A stretch of DNA of 64,000 bases from CAYMTR01 sp964393405 (GCA_964393405.1 CAYMTR010000002.1:1-64000); one strand, 5' to 3'. Shown: positions 33,301 to 42,122, numbered from the stretch's first letter. Numbers and translations: made by a program. Notes: generated by a model from the letters alone, not told the origin.

Positions 33301-33551
33301 AATGAATTCGGATAAATTTTAAGCGATTTGTCATTGTCTTTTCTCAAATCACTAATTCCTGTTTCATTTCCTACAAGATGGAGAACCTGGTTGCCTGGGA
33401 TAACAAGTATTTCACCATTATTCAGGTTTTCAACCATAACACTGTCAATCATTGTGCTTGCTCCTGTTCCAGTAAAACTAATAAAGTAGTCTTGTGCATT
33501 AAGGGTCATATGCATCAAACCAATCAATGAGAGAATAATTAGTTTCTTCAT
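30327..33551 (-). CDS. Secreted FISUMP protein: three Fib_succ_major and two FN3-like domains
   Basis: The ATG at 33551 gives 1074 residues with a Sec signal peptide (MKKLIILSLIGLMHMTLNAQ); the frame begins seven codons earlier with a non-signal stretch. After the signal comes a short beta domain, then at about residues 75-150 a T9SS-type A-like module (LKIYPNSFSESITIEF...GKKVVSTSNTFDAGNH), which is normally C-terminal. Three Fib_succ_major (FISUMP) domains follow near residues 220-440, 545-755 and 865-1074; each has W-x-x-ENLKTTKYNDG, YGRLYNWY, GWHVPT and GFTALPGG. Two FN3-like linkers with TTYYVRAYA separate them. FISUMP domains are common in anaerobic surface proteins, with no defined function. 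Confidence 0.88.
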   Translation of the reverse strand: MKKLIILSLIGLMHMTLNAQDYFISFTGTGASTMIDSVMVENLNNGEILVIPGNQVLHLVGNETGISDLRKDNDKSLKIYPNSFSESITIEFSLPNSGKTTIEVFDILGKKVVSTSNTFDAGNHSFIINGLRYGIYAIKVYSNKFSCIGKFISNCQSSSKAEIIYNGFREFDIPISYYKSATTDNEMQYTNGDRLKISGKSGVNITVLTDIPNKSKVIAIPFIQCIDADGNNYSVVKIGNQYWTIENLKTTTYNDGTPIPNITEDYKWSIYSGGAYCNYDNQEYYANDYGRLYNLFAASTIELSPKGWRLPTDEDWWTLVEYLDENGYSFNGTKNQNKTAKSLCAQTSWAISSKVGSPGSAPENNNNSGFTALPGGERGSGIGTFNGLGKYGHWWSSSSGSFEGSPDNNYYATLYYNDDFFLGACTYAETGFSVRLVWDSLSPAPILTLETKLASNITTTTAISGGRITSIGTSEITTNGICWSTRRNPTIEDYKSTNEFINGEFTSNLIGLKVNTTYYVRAYATIGDFTEYGNEISFLTQSINLSDIEGNEYKTVQIGNQIWMAENLKTTKYNDGSPIPKITGNDDWENLTSSAYCNYDNIESLGLNYGRLYNWYTVETGKLAPIGWHVPTDSEWKTLENYLIANQFNYDGTTYVNKIAKSLSSSLEWELSSAIGNVGNNPKSNNRTGFTALPWGFRFKDGGFKEIGVNAEWWSSSVNSESLAIFRDLNYDYNDLYREVSDKNFGLYIRCIKDSCSLGANLTIETKLTTYITPTSAISGGKIKSNGDSEITIHGVCWSTSKYPTIEDNIITDDNASSDFTSYLTGLKENTTYYIRAFASNSECTVYGDQDFFSTHPDQFIPCIDSDGNNYSVVRIGTQVWTVENLKTTKYNDGTAIPNVTDNSEWENLTTGAFCNYDNLENNARTYGRLYNWYSVNTGKLAPEGWHVPTKEDWIILEEYLIANGYNYDGTKDENKIAKSMVSKTGWETSSTPGTPGAVPRRNNGTGFTAIPGGYRDGGNGYFYNIGKYGDWWSSTEYNEGYAYYRYLSYNLKGLYRDIINDKENGFSVRLVRD

Positions 33552-33644
33552 TTGTTTATTATTTAATTTCAATCTATTTCAAATTATACTTACCTAACTA
33601 AAATGGAAAACTAGTTTTCCATAAGTACTTTATTACAAAGTCAA

Positions 33645-34382
33645 TTAATCCTTAATCAAGCGAACAGAACAGCCCCACTCTTTATTAATGCAACCTGATC
33701 CTAAATAGTCGTAACTGCTTCCAAAGCCCCAGATGTATGCTCCGTCTTCACACTCTGTAGAGCACCACCAATTTGTTCTAGTTTCAAAATAGTAGAATTC
33801 ACCATCTATGTCACGATAACCAGTTGGAAGGGCTGTGAAACCCGTACTATTATTCTCTTCTGGATTTAAACCAATGCTTCCCGGCCAAGTAGAAGCACCC
33901 CAACCCGTTTTTGAGCTTAGAGCTTTAGCTATTAAATTTTCATTTTTTGAACCATCATAATTATACCCGTTATTAATAAGATATTTTTTCATAATAGTCC
34001 AATCATCCTCTGAAGGTACGTGCCATCCTTTCGGGGCAAGTTTGCCTGTATTTACAGCATACCAGTTGTATAGCCTTCCAGCTATTTTAGCATTGCTTTC
34101 GAGATTGTCGAAATTACAATAGGCTCCTTTTGTCAGATTTCCCCATTCTGAATTGTCGGTCACATTAGGTATGGCTTTTCCATCATTGTATTTAGTAGTT
34201 TTCAGGTTATCAACCATCCAAACTTGAGTGCCGATTTTTACAGTGTTGTATTTGTTCCCATCTGTGTCCTTTACTGTTCCTGAACTTGGAAAATCACCCC
34301 CGTTGTCGTCAGTTTTATCACATGCATAAAATGCAAGAAATAACGATATAACAATAAATATAAAGTTGATTTTGTATTTCAT
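33645..34382 (-). CDS. FISUMP-domain lipoprotein
   Basis: This is a 245-residue lipoprotein (MKYKINFIFIVISLFLAFYAC lipobox) with one Fib_succ_major domain filling residues 40-245. It starts DTDGNKYNTVKIGTQVWMVDNLKTT, then GRLYNWYAVNTGKLAPKGWHVP and STGFTALPTGYRD, and ends WGCSVRLIKD. It is a close paralogue of the last domain of the neighbouring 1074-residue protein (identical NDGxAIPNVTDNSEW and NTGKLAP stretches), so the pair arose by local duplication. It lies about 90 bp upstream of that gene on the same strand. Role unknown; presumably surface-exposed. Confidence 0.88.
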   Translation of the reverse strand: MKYKINFIFIVISLFLAFYACDKTDDNGGDFPSSGTVKDTDGNKYNTVKIGTQVWMVDNLKTTKYNDGKAIPNVTDNSEWGNLTKGAYCNFDNLESNAKIAGRLYNWYAVNTGKLAPKGWHVPSEDDWTIMKKYLINNGYNYDGSKNENLIAKALSSKTGWGASTWPGSIGLNPEENNSTGFTALPTGYRDIDGEFYYFETRTNWWCSTECEDGAYIWGFGSSYDYLGSGCINKEWGCSVRLIKD

Positions 34383-34537
34383 AATATTAGGTTTCTAAAT
34401 GAAATTTCTTATTTTAAAATTTATGTTAATATAGAATGATTTGATTTTTATTAATCTTAAAAAGCTTTTATTGATGTTGAACCAGCATAAAAATATCTAA
34501 ATCCAAACATTCATTGATTTATCAGAAAATATCTGTC

Positions 34538-36145
34538 CTATTTCTTTATAAATCTGCCGGTGAAATATTTTCCATCACTTGATATTCTATATAAATAAAT
34601 GCCTGAAACTAAAGAGTGAAGATCAATTGTATAAGTTCTATTTACCTCACTGGAATATACAAATTTGCCCTCGCTATTAAACACATCAAATCTGTAATCT
34701 TTAATATAACTTGTCCCCTCTAAATAGAGAATACCACTAACCGGATTAGGGTAAACAGTAATTACATGGGCTGTTTGGACATTAGCATCGGTAGGGTCAT
34801 GCTCAGAATAATAATAATTGATATAATTATAAACAATCCATTTCGCAGAATCTTCATCCCAACCGGATTTAATCCACTCTAAAATGTTATCGTTATTATC
34901 AAATTTCTTTTCATCTTTTTCTTGATATATATATTGACCGTCCTCTTCATCTTTTATCGACCTTGTAAAAGTTATCGAGTTTGAATCTTTATCATGATGA
35001 TATTCTCCAATAAGTGAATAATAATCATTTATAAGATTAAGTTCGTCGATTTTATATTTTATTAGCGTGCCATCATTATCATAATAGTATGAATACAAAA
35101 AATATTTTTCCCATCCCCAATCAATGCCATTTTCTATTTCTCTTGTAAAGGTTGAATCATATTTGATTGTATAATCTATTGAATCAACGTAGGAATAAGC
35201 ATTCATAAAGTAACTGCAATAATCTTTAGCATTATTGCAATTATAACTTATTGATCTTGTTAATCTTCCATTAATATCATATAAATACTCTTCGAAAGGG
35301 CTTATAGCTTCTATACCATTTTCTGTAGAGTCGAGATGAGAAGAATACAAAAGATTCCCATTGCTGTCATACTGGTATTGTTTACTGTTTCTTGTGAAAT
35401 CCCAGATATAATTATCGCTGTCCCATTCATAATGAATGCATTGGATAATACTGCCGGAATTATTATATTTTATTTCATACTTATCTGTATAAATATCGCC
35501 TTCCCGCAATTGGGATTCAAATATAATATTCCCATAATTGTCGTACTTATATTCATAATATTGATCGACTTCCCATTCTTCTTTACTTTTATTATATACC
35601 CATCTCTTTTCCATACTTATCAGTCCCTTTTCAGTGTATGAGTATTCTATCCAATTCTTTTTTGTAAATTGATAACTACCGTCAATAGTAGAAACTTTAT
35701 AATCCGTTTTCAGAATTATTTTATTTTCTGAATTATATTCTGAATCATTTCTTAAAACGGGTTTCCAATTATTTTCCTTTATGTTCCAATCATAGCCAAT
35801 GTACTGCAATAAATTTCCATGATAATCAAAAGTGGAATCTGCTCTTCCATAGATGATTGATTTCAAAGAGTCTTCATTAAAATAATACAGCTTTGTTTGT
35901 TGAAGAAAATTATTAGTGTGATATATATATTCAGCCTTTGAATCTAAAAAATAACCAAAGTCAGACCATTCCCCCTGAACACAACCCCAGCATCGCTGAT
36001 ATGAATATTGAACTACACTGTCAAGCTTTAGTTTACCTGAATTATTTCTTGAAAAACATTGGATTTGATCTGACTTTTCTTGCCCAGCAAATATTGTAAA
36101 AGGAATATAAAACAATATTGCAATAAATAAAATTAATTTTTTCAT
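34538..36145 (-). CDS. T9SS-secreted YD-repeat-like protein
   Basis: The ATG at 36145 gives 535 residues with a Sec signal (MKKLILFIAILFYIPFTIFA); the frame continues 17 codons upstream without fitting a signal. The body is made of short, Tyr-rich repeats of the type YDSNGNLLYSSHL, YDINGRLTRSI, YDNYGNIIFESQ, YNNSGSIIQCIHYEW, which resemble YD/RHS-like hairpin repeats but are irregular. The last ~80 residues are a T9SS type A sorting domain (VYPNPVSGILYLEG...FDVFNSEGKFVYSSEV...SGIYLYRISSDGKYFTGRFIKK). It is therefore exported to the surface or medium by T9SS. Function unknown. Confidence 0.82.
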   Translation of the reverse strand: MKKLILFIAILFYIPFTIFAGQEKSDQIQCFSRNNSGKLKLDSVVQYSYQRCWGCVQGEWSDFGYFLDSKAEYIYHTNNFLQQTKLYYFNEDSLKSIIYGRADSTFDYHGNLLQYIGYDWNIKENNWKPVLRNDSEYNSENKIILKTDYKVSTIDGSYQFTKKNWIEYSYTEKGLISMEKRWVYNKSKEEWEVDQYYEYKYDNYGNIIFESQLREGDIYTDKYEIKYNNSGSIIQCIHYEWDSDNYIWDFTRNSKQYQYDSNGNLLYSSHLDSTENGIEAISPFEEYLYDINGRLTRSISYNCNNAKDYCSYFMNAYSYVDSIDYTIKYDSTFTREIENGIDWGWEKYFLYSYYYDNDGTLIKYKIDELNLINDYYSLIGEYHHDKDSNSITFTRSIKDEEDGQYIYQEKDEKKFDNNDNILEWIKSGWDEDSAKWIVYNYINYYYSEHDPTDANVQTAHVITVYPNPVSGILYLEGTSYIKDYRFDVFNSEGKFVYSSEVNRTYTIDLHSLVSGIYLYRISSDGKYFTGRFIKK

Positions 36146-36386
36146 GATGCACTTAAATTGGTTGATATTGCCAAACACAAAAAGAATTGTACCCAAAACA
36201 AACGGGTATATTCAATTTAATTTCTTCTTAAGTTTATTTATTATGTTAGAATTGATAATAAAACTATTGGGATAGCTAAGTTTGGTCATATAAGGTTATA
36301 TTATTTAACCAAAAATATTAAATAATAAACAATTAGTCAATGTATTATTGAATTTATATATAACACTTCAATATGTTTATTAACAT

Positions 36387-36413
36387 AAAAAGCCAGTTAT
36401 CCAACTGGCTTTT
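36387..36413 (-). terminator. Rho-independent terminator of the cinA unit
   Basis: AAAAGCCAGTT pairs with AACTGGCTTTT around the 4-nt loop (ATCC on the plus strand). It lies about 35 bp past the cinA stop and can work in both directions. Confidence 0.85.
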
Positions 36414-36445
36414 AAAAAATATGCAAATAAAATAATTGTATTTCT

Positions 36446-37687
36446 TCACTTTTCTATCAACATCAACCTCAACATATCCAATGCTGTCAAACTTGCCCTG
36501 ACAATTGTCCTATCCCTTGCATTTACAAAATTGAATACCGCAGATTTGGTCCCCTGTGGACCAGATACTGCAATCCATACCATCCCAACAGGCTTCTCTT
36601 CTGTCCCTCCGTCTGGTCCGGCTACTCCTGAAGTTGCTATCCCGTATTCTGTGTTCATCGCAATTTTAACCCCCTCAGCCATTTGACGCACAACCGATTC
36701 GCTCACTGCGCCATAACTGCTGATTGAAGATTCGCTGACACTAAGGATGTTGATTTTTGCTTCGTTAGAATATGCAACAACTGAGCCTTTGAACCATTTT
36801 GAACAACCTGAAATTGATGTTATCAGATGTGAAATATAACCACCTGTACAACTCTCGGCAACTGAAACTTTGAGTTTTTCTGCTTTTAGAAGCCTTCCAA
36901 CAACCTCTGCTATAGTATCATCACCATAACCAAAAATAGCTTCTGGGATAACTTTATTGAGTTTTATAACCTGCTCCTCTACTTCTTTTTCTAAAACAGA
37001 TTCATCGTCACCAAATGCTGAAAGTCGAAGTCTGATCAATCCCGGACTGGGTAAATATGCAAGATGTATATGTGACGGTAAGTTGCCTTCCCATTCTTCT
37101 AACATATTCGAAAGCCTCGATTCTGCTATTCCAATGGTCTGTATTGTTTTATGGACTATACTTTCATGTGTACTTATTTTCTTTAGTCTTGGAAGTACTT
37201 GCTCAGACATTAACTGTTTCATTTCAAAAGGCACACCTGGCATTGAAACGTAAATAATACCTTCCTTTTCAAACCACATACCAGGTGCAGTTCCAACAGG
37301 ATTCGAAAGCACCTCACAACATTCAGGAACCATTGCCTGTTCTCTGTTCAGTTCAATAATATCAAGATTTCTTATCCTGAAATAGCTTACTATATGATTT
37401 AGAGTCGGTTCGTTTAAAATTAACTGAGAATTAAAGTAATTACATAGAACACTTTTCGTCCTATCATCTTTTGTAGGACCTAATCCCCCTGTCATAAATA
37501 CAATTCCAGCCCTTTTAGAAGCATTATTCAAAGCCTCGGTCAGATGTTCCGGTTCATCAGAAATTGATGTTATTTGGGCTATTTTAACCCCAATACTATT
37601 AAGTTCTACTGCCATCCATGCTGAATTGGTATCAACAATCTGTCCTATGAGAATTTCGTCACCTATGGTAATAATTTCTGCTATCAT
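36446..37687 (-). CDS. cinA: CinA: NMN amidohydrolase / ADP-ribose pyrophosphatase-type protein
   Basis: This is a 413-residue protein of normal CinA length. The N-terminal MoCF-like domain has AEIITIGDEILIGQIVDTNSAWMA and MTGGLGPTKDDRT. The C-terminal CinA/PncC domain has SVAESCTGGYISHLITSISGCSKWFKGSVVAYSNEAK and GIATSGVAGPDGGTEEKPVGMVWIA. PncC deamidates nicotinamide mononucleotide to recycle NAD; the N-terminal part has ADP-ribose pyrophosphatase activity in studied homologues. It overlaps the upstream Ste24-like protease gene by 4 bp, so translation is probably coupled, and ends at a good terminator. Confidence 0.95.
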   Translation of the reverse strand: MIAEIITIGDEILIGQIVDTNSAWMAVELNSIGVKIAQITSISDEPEHLTEALNNASKRAGIVFMTGGLGPTKDDRTKSVLCNYFNSQLILNEPTLNHIVSYFRIRNLDIIELNREQAMVPECCEVLSNPVGTAPGMWFEKEGIIYVSMPGVPFEMKQLMSEQVLPRLKKISTHESIVHKTIQTIGIAESRLSNMLEEWEGNLPSHIHLAYLPSPGLIRLRLSAFGDDESVLEKEVEEQVIKLNKVIPEAIFGYGDDTIAEVVGRLLKAEKLKVSVAESCTGGYISHLITSISGCSKWFKGSVVAYSNEAKINILSVSESSISSYGAVSESVVRQMAEGVKIAMNTEYGIATSGVAGPDGGTEEKPVGMVWIAVSGPQGTKSAVFNFVNARDRTIVRASLTALDMLRLMLIEK

Positions 37688-38919
37688 AAATTCGATTCAA
37701 TTTTGTTTATTCGTTGTAATAATGTTGGGTGTGAGTAATGGAAAAATACATATAAAGGATGAGGTGTCAGATTGCTAAGGTTCTTAGCAGTAAGTTTCTT
37801 CAACCCTGAAATAAGATCTTGCCCCAATCCAAATTTTACGGCATAATCATCTGCCTGATATTCATTCCTTCTTGAAAATACATTCATCCCTATTCCTATA
37901 AAAAAGGATATCGGAGTATATAAAATCCCGAAGGCAATAAGACCTATGTGAAATTTTGGCTCTTCAACTCCAAGTGCTCTTGAAAGGTCTGGATTTGAGA
38001 TCAACAGTGAAAATATAAAAAACATAAGCCCAGTTTGAATTATGCCAGTCAAAAGACTTGATATTATATGTTTTTTCTTGTAGTGACCTATTTCATGTGC
38101 AAGAACTGCCACTATTTCATTAGTAGTTAGGTCGTTAATCAAAGTATCATATAGAACTATTCTCTTCTTTGGTCCTAAACCAGTGAAATAAGCATTTGCT
38201 TTAGTAGAACGTTTTGATCCGTCAATGACAAAAATGTTTTTTAATTTGAAGCCTGCTCTTGAAGCAAAACCTGAAATTGCATCTTTCAATTCGCCTTCAC
38301 CTAGTGGTGTCTGCTTATTGAAAAGTGGAACTATCAGTGAGGAATAGAACAGACTGATGAAAATTGAAATGAAGGTCATCAAACCCCATGCCCACAACCA
38401 GAAGTAGTTTCCGGTCTTAGTCCAGATAAATATTATCAGTGCAAGCACTCCCCCTCCTAAAATTGCAGAAAGCAGCCAACCCTTTATTTTATCAAGTACG
38501 AAAGTCTTAGGTGTTGTTTTGTTGAAACCAAATTTCTCTTCAATTACAAAGGTATCGTAAACTGAGAACGGCGTTGTTAGTATATCAGATGCAAATCCAA
38601 TAATGCCGAAAAATATAAGGGCTGATATTATAATATTTTCAGAAATATCGAGCGACCAATTGTTTACAAGGGCAAAACCTTTGAAGATAAGCATCAGTAA
38701 TATCAACAATAAGGAAAAAGATGAAGTCAAGGCTTCGAACTTGTAATTTACCTTTTTATATGACTGCGATTTTTCATATTCTTCTCTACTGAATATACCT
38801 TTTAGTTTTTCCGGAATAGCGTCACTCCACCGGGTTGAATTAAGATAATCAAGAAATCTTTCCAATAAAAAATCAAAAATTATAATACCAATTATTGAAT
38901 AGAAAATAAATTGAGCCAT
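37684..38919 (-). CDS. Ste24/CAAX protease 1-like M48 membrane metallopeptidase
   Basis: This 411-residue integral membrane protease has hydrophobic helices near the N-terminus, around residues 60-165 and at 295-350. The zinc site is HEIGH in AVLAHEIGHYKKKH (about residue 275), and the third ligand lies in RRNEYQADDYAV. GSKRSTKANAYFTGLGPKKRIVLYDTL is the conserved block before the catalytic motif, typical of Ste24p/M48A. Bacterial members take part in membrane protein quality control; prenylated substrates are not expected. Co-transcribed with cinA (4-bp overlap). Its leader contains the long perfect inverted repeat at 38943-39002. Confidence 0.9.
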   Translation of the reverse strand: MAQFIFYSIIGIIIFDFLLERFLDYLNSTRWSDAIPEKLKGIFSREEYEKSQSYKKVNYKFEALTSSFSLLLILLMLIFKGFALVNNWSLDISENIIISALIFFGIIGFASDILTTPFSVYDTFVIEEKFGFNKTTPKTFVLDKIKGWLLSAILGGGVLALIIFIWTKTGNYFWLWAWGLMTFISIFISLFYSSLIVPLFNKQTPLGEGELKDAISGFASRAGFKLKNIFVIDGSKRSTKANAYFTGLGPKKRIVLYDTLINDLTTNEIVAVLAHEIGHYKKKHIISSLLTGIIQTGLMFFIFSLLISNPDLSRALGVEEPKFHIGLIAFGILYTPISFFIGIGMNVFSRRNEYQADDYAVKFGLGQDLISGLKKLTAKNLSNLTPHPLYVFFHYSHPTLLQRINKIESNL

Positions 38920-38942
38920 GCTTATTAAGTTAAGGTGTAAAA

Positions 38943-39002
38943 ATACATAACATTAACCCAAAAACTGGCAAAATATTAGCTTTTTGGGTTAATGTTATGT
39001 AT
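38943..39002. repeat. Perfect 22-bp inverted repeat with 16-nt loop
   Basis: The 22-nt arms 38943-38964 and 38981-39002 are exact reverse complements. It lies 24 bp upstream of the Ste24-like gene start, in a gap between divergent genes, so it does not follow any stop codon. On the minus strand the stem is followed by five T and would resemble an intrinsic terminator placed in the leader of the protease gene. Confidence 0.85.
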
Positions 39003-39101
39003 CTTTTAAAAAAAATAAAAAAATATTAAAAAAATATATTAAACAAGTAGGGTAATCCGTTTGTTAAGTGTATTAAGTTCAGTTTAGTTAGAGAAATTCA
39101 G

Positions 39102-39317
39102 ATGTCAAAAGAGATGAAAAAAATCAACAAAATAAGAGCTAAGTCAGATACATTCAAGATCGAGGAAGCAATTCCAAAGAATCATTTGAATGTGTACTTA
39201 TCTTTTATAAGCATAATCTCTGTTTCTAAAGAGATTAATTTACATGATATTCAATTAGATATTGAAAACAACGACATAGAGAACATCAAGTTCTCCAATT
39301 GGTTCAGTTGGAATTAA
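39102..39317 (+). CDS. Small hypothetical protein (71 aa)
   Basis: This is a 71-codon ORF between divergent promoters, followed 45 bp later by a strong terminator, which supports it as a real transcription unit. The product starts MSKEMKKINKIRAK (basic), has a hydrophobic middle (LNVYLSFISIISVS), then an acidic segment (DIENNDIEN) and ends FSNWFSWN with two Trp in the last six residues. I recognise no family and no signal peptide. The amphipathic build with an aromatic end could fit a peptide precursor or small regulator, but that is speculation. Confidence 0.6.
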   Translation: MSKEMKKINKIRAKSDTFKIEEAIPKNHLNVYLSFISIISVSKEINLHDIQLDIENNDIENIKFSNWFSWN

Positions 39318-39361
39318 TTAGAAGATTAATTTATATTTACTCCTTAGAATTTTTATAGTCG

Positions 39362-39400
39362 AATAAGCAGGGGATGGTTTCCCCTGCTTATTATTTTTTA
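39362..39400 (+). terminator. Strong Rho-independent terminator after the 71-aa gene
   Basis: AATAAGCAGGGGA (39362-39374) pairs perfectly with TCCCCTGCTTATT (39380-39392) around a 5-nt loop and is followed by a T-rich tract. It serves the small plus-strand gene and can also terminate the P-type ATPase transcript arriving from the other side. Confidence 0.9.
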
Positions 39401-39449
39401 TTCGTTACCATACTGTCGCACCTACGGCGCTTAATTAATACCGTAACTA

Positions 39450-42122
39450 CTAAGCCTGTAAATTGACTAATTCCTTCTTCGACTTTATCCTCATGAATAT
39501 TTTTTGAATCTCACTTAAGAACAATGGTATCAATCCCAAAGCTAATGCCATAAACCATCCTGCCCTATCTAGCATCTGAAGACCAAAAGCCGTGCGCATA
39601 AATGGAATCTCTATTACAACAAGCTGAAGTAACAAACCTATTAAGATCGCTCCTACAAGAACTTTATTTGAGAATATACCAACTTTAAATATTGATTTCA
39701 AGTTACTCCTGACTGCAAATGAGAAGAACAACTGACTGGCTATTAAAACCATAAAGGCCATCGTCCTTGCGTATTCAACTACATCAACAGGTGCTCCCTT
39801 ATCGAATGGTGAATATCCATGTTCGTAATATCCAAACCAGAATGCAAATATTGTTAATAACCCGATAAGTAAACCACCTACTACAGCGCGACCTCCTGCT
39901 CCATTTGCAAAGAAACTTTCTTTTGGGTTCCTTGGTTTTTCTTTCATTACATCAGGGTCTCCCGGATCCATGCCAAGCGCAATAGCTGGCAGTGAGTCGG
40001 TTAAAAGATTAATCCACAATAGCTGAGTAGCTATCAATGGTGCTTCCCAACCTACTATCAGTGCGCCAAACATTGCTATTACTTCTCCCAGATTACAGGT
40101 AAGCAAAAATATTACCGACTTTTTAATATTGTTGTAAATATTCCTTCCCTGCTCTATTGCTGAAATTATTGTTGAAAAATTATCATCTGTCAATATCATA
40201 TCTGAAGCTCCTTTGGCAACATCGGTTCCTGTTATCCCCATTGCCACTCCAATATCGGCTGCATTTAACGAAGGTGCATCATTAACTCCGTCTCCGGTCA
40301 TTGAAACTATGTTATTGTACGATTTAAGAGCCCTGACTATCCTAACCTTATGTTCCGGTGATACTCGTGCAAATACTCTGTAATCGTTAATCCTGCGAGT
40401 GAAATCTTCATCCGACAGTGCATCAATTTCAACACCTGTCATTGCCTGCTCAATGTTTTCAGCTATTCCAAGTTCCTTTGCAATCGCAAAAGCTGTGTTT
40501 TTATGGTCGCCGGTAATCATGATAGTCCTAATTCCTGCTTTTTTAGCTTTCTGAATTGAAAGTTTCACTTCTTCCCTTGGTGGGTCTATCATTCCTACTA
40601 CACCTAGCAGAATGAGGTCTTTTTCCATCTCCTCAGGACTAATAACTGAATTTACAGGCTTGTAGGCTGCTCCTAAAGTCCTGAGTGCACCAAAAGACAT
40701 CTCTTCTGTTGCAGATATAAATTTCTCTCTATGCTCCTGAGTGAAAGGCACTACCTTGCCATTCTCAAGTACATGCGTTGAAATTTTAATCAAATTATCG
40801 ATTGCTCCTTTTGTGAAAACTGTCAAAGTACCGTTTTCATCTGTAAGTGTCGACATCAATTTCCTGTCTGAATCAAAAGAAAACTCTCCTACTCTATTGT
40901 GGCTTTCTTCAAACTTCTTTCTTTCAATCTTCAGGTTGTCTCCAAACACAAGCAAAGCTATTTCAGTAGGATCGCCGGTGCCAACACCATTGTCATAAGT
41001 AGCATCAGAGCACAGTATCATTGCTTCAGACAACAATTTGGCATCCTCTGAGATATTTTCCATATCCTTGTCAACGTCCGTCATCCCTTCCAGATTGAAG
41101 TATTTCACTACAGTCATCTTATTCTGCGTGAGTGTTCCTGTTTTATCTGAGCAGACTATATTTACCGAACCAAGGGTTTCAACAGCCGGTAGTCTTTTAA
41201 TGATGGCATTTTGTTTTGACATGATCGTTACTCCAATTGAAAGCACTACAGCAACAATAGCTGCAAGTCCCTCAGGTATAGAAGCTACGGCAAGGGAAAC
41301 TGAAACTAAAAACATTTCAGCAAGGTTTCTTCCCTGAATCCACGAAACCAGAAAAATAAATACGCATATGGCAATTGCAATCTTTCCTAAAGTCTTGCCA
41401 AGCTCATCGAGCCTTATTTCAAGTGGAGTTTTGCTGTCTACTTCACTGTCAAGAATCTTAGCAATCTTACCAACTTCAGTGTTCATACCTGTTTCTACAG
41501 CCACACCTACCCCACGACCGTAAGTAACCAGAGTCGACATAAATGCGGAGTTAGTCCTGTCGCCCAGCGGTGTCTTTGGATCTTCAAAAAACTGTGTGGC
41601 ATCTTTTGATGAAGCTACTGATTCGCCCGTTAAGGCTGATTCTTCAATCTGTAAGTTTGCTGATTCTATCAAACGAAGGTCGGCGGATATAAATCGACCG
41701 GCATCAAGGATTATTATATCTCCCGGAACTACAAATTCTGAATCTATCTCTATTGTTTTACCATCGCGGCGAACAAGTGCCTTTGGCGACGACATTTTTT
41801 GAAGGGCTTCTATTGCTTTCCCTGCCTTAACTTCCTGTGCAACGCCAAGTATGGCATTGACAAATATCACGAGAAGGATAATAACTGAATCTATATATTC
41901 ACCCATGAAAGCAGTAATAATGACTGCTGCAAAAAGTACGTAAATCAACCAATCCTTCAGCTGCGCAAGAAATAACTGAAGTACAGTTTTTTTCTTTTTG
42001 CCTTTTAGTTTATTGGGGCCATACTTTTCATATCTTATTTTTGCTTCCTCTTCAGTTAAACCGGCTACAGGGCTAACATTGAGCTCTTTAAATACTTCTT
42101 CTTTAGTTTTTGAAAACCACAT
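39450..42122 (-). CDS. Calcium-type P-type ATPase (P2A)
   Basis: This is an 890-residue ion pump. Actuator motif LTGES lies near residue 165, membrane motif IPEGLAAIVAVVLSIG (M4, calcium-binding) near 283, phosphorylation site CSDKTGTLT near 330, nucleotide-binding domain with FTKGAID, and hinge MTGDGVNDAPSL near 610. M5/M6 have NNIKKSVIFLLTCNLGE and LLWINLLTDSLPAIALGMDPGD, the latter matching the SERCA/PMR1 calcium sites (N-x-x-T-D). An N-terminal cation ATPase domain is present (EEVFKELNVSPVAGLTEEEAKIRYEKYG). It probably exports Ca2+ (or Mn2+). It looks monocistronic. Confidence 0.93.
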   Translation of the reverse strand: MWFSKTKEEVFKELNVSPVAGLTEEEAKIRYEKYGPNKLKGKKKKTVLQLFLAQLKDWLIYVLFAAVIITAFMGEYIDSVIILLVIFVNAILGVAQEVKAGKAIEALQKMSSPKALVRRDGKTIEIDSEFVVPGDIIILDAGRFISADLRLIESANLQIEESALTGESVASSKDATQFFEDPKTPLGDRTNSAFMSTLVTYGRGVGVAVETGMNTEVGKIAKILDSEVDSKTPLEIRLDELGKTLGKIAIAICVFIFLVSWIQGRNLAEMFLVSVSLAVASIPEGLAAIVAVVLSIGVTIMSKQNAIIKRLPAVETLGSVNIVCSDKTGTLTQNKMTVVKYFNLEGMTDVDKDMENISEDAKLLSEAMILCSDATYDNGVGTGDPTEIALLVFGDNLKIERKKFEESHNRVGEFSFDSDRKLMSTLTDENGTLTVFTKGAIDNLIKISTHVLENGKVVPFTQEHREKFISATEEMSFGALRTLGAAYKPVNSVISPEEMEKDLILLGVVGMIDPPREEVKLSIQKAKKAGIRTIMITGDHKNTAFAIAKELGIAENIEQAMTGVEIDALSDEDFTRRINDYRVFARVSPEHKVRIVRALKSYNNIVSMTGDGVNDAPSLNAADIGVAMGITGTDVAKGASDMILTDDNFSTIISAIEQGRNIYNNIKKSVIFLLTCNLGEVIAMFGALIVGWEAPLIATQLLWINLLTDSLPAIALGMDPGDPDVMKEKPRNPKESFFANGAGGRAVVGGLLIGLLTIFAFWFGYYEHGYSPFDKGAPVDVVEYARTMAFMVLIASQLFFSFAVRSNLKSIFKVGIFSNKVLVGAILIGLLLQLVVIEIPFMRTAFGLQMLDRAGWFMALALGLIPLFLSEIQKIFMRIKSKKELVNLQA

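Noticed and set aside
38943..39002. Ordinary terminator
   Set aside because: Both flanking genes start here rather than end, so there is no transcript for it to terminate in the usual sense; kept as an unexplained repeat.
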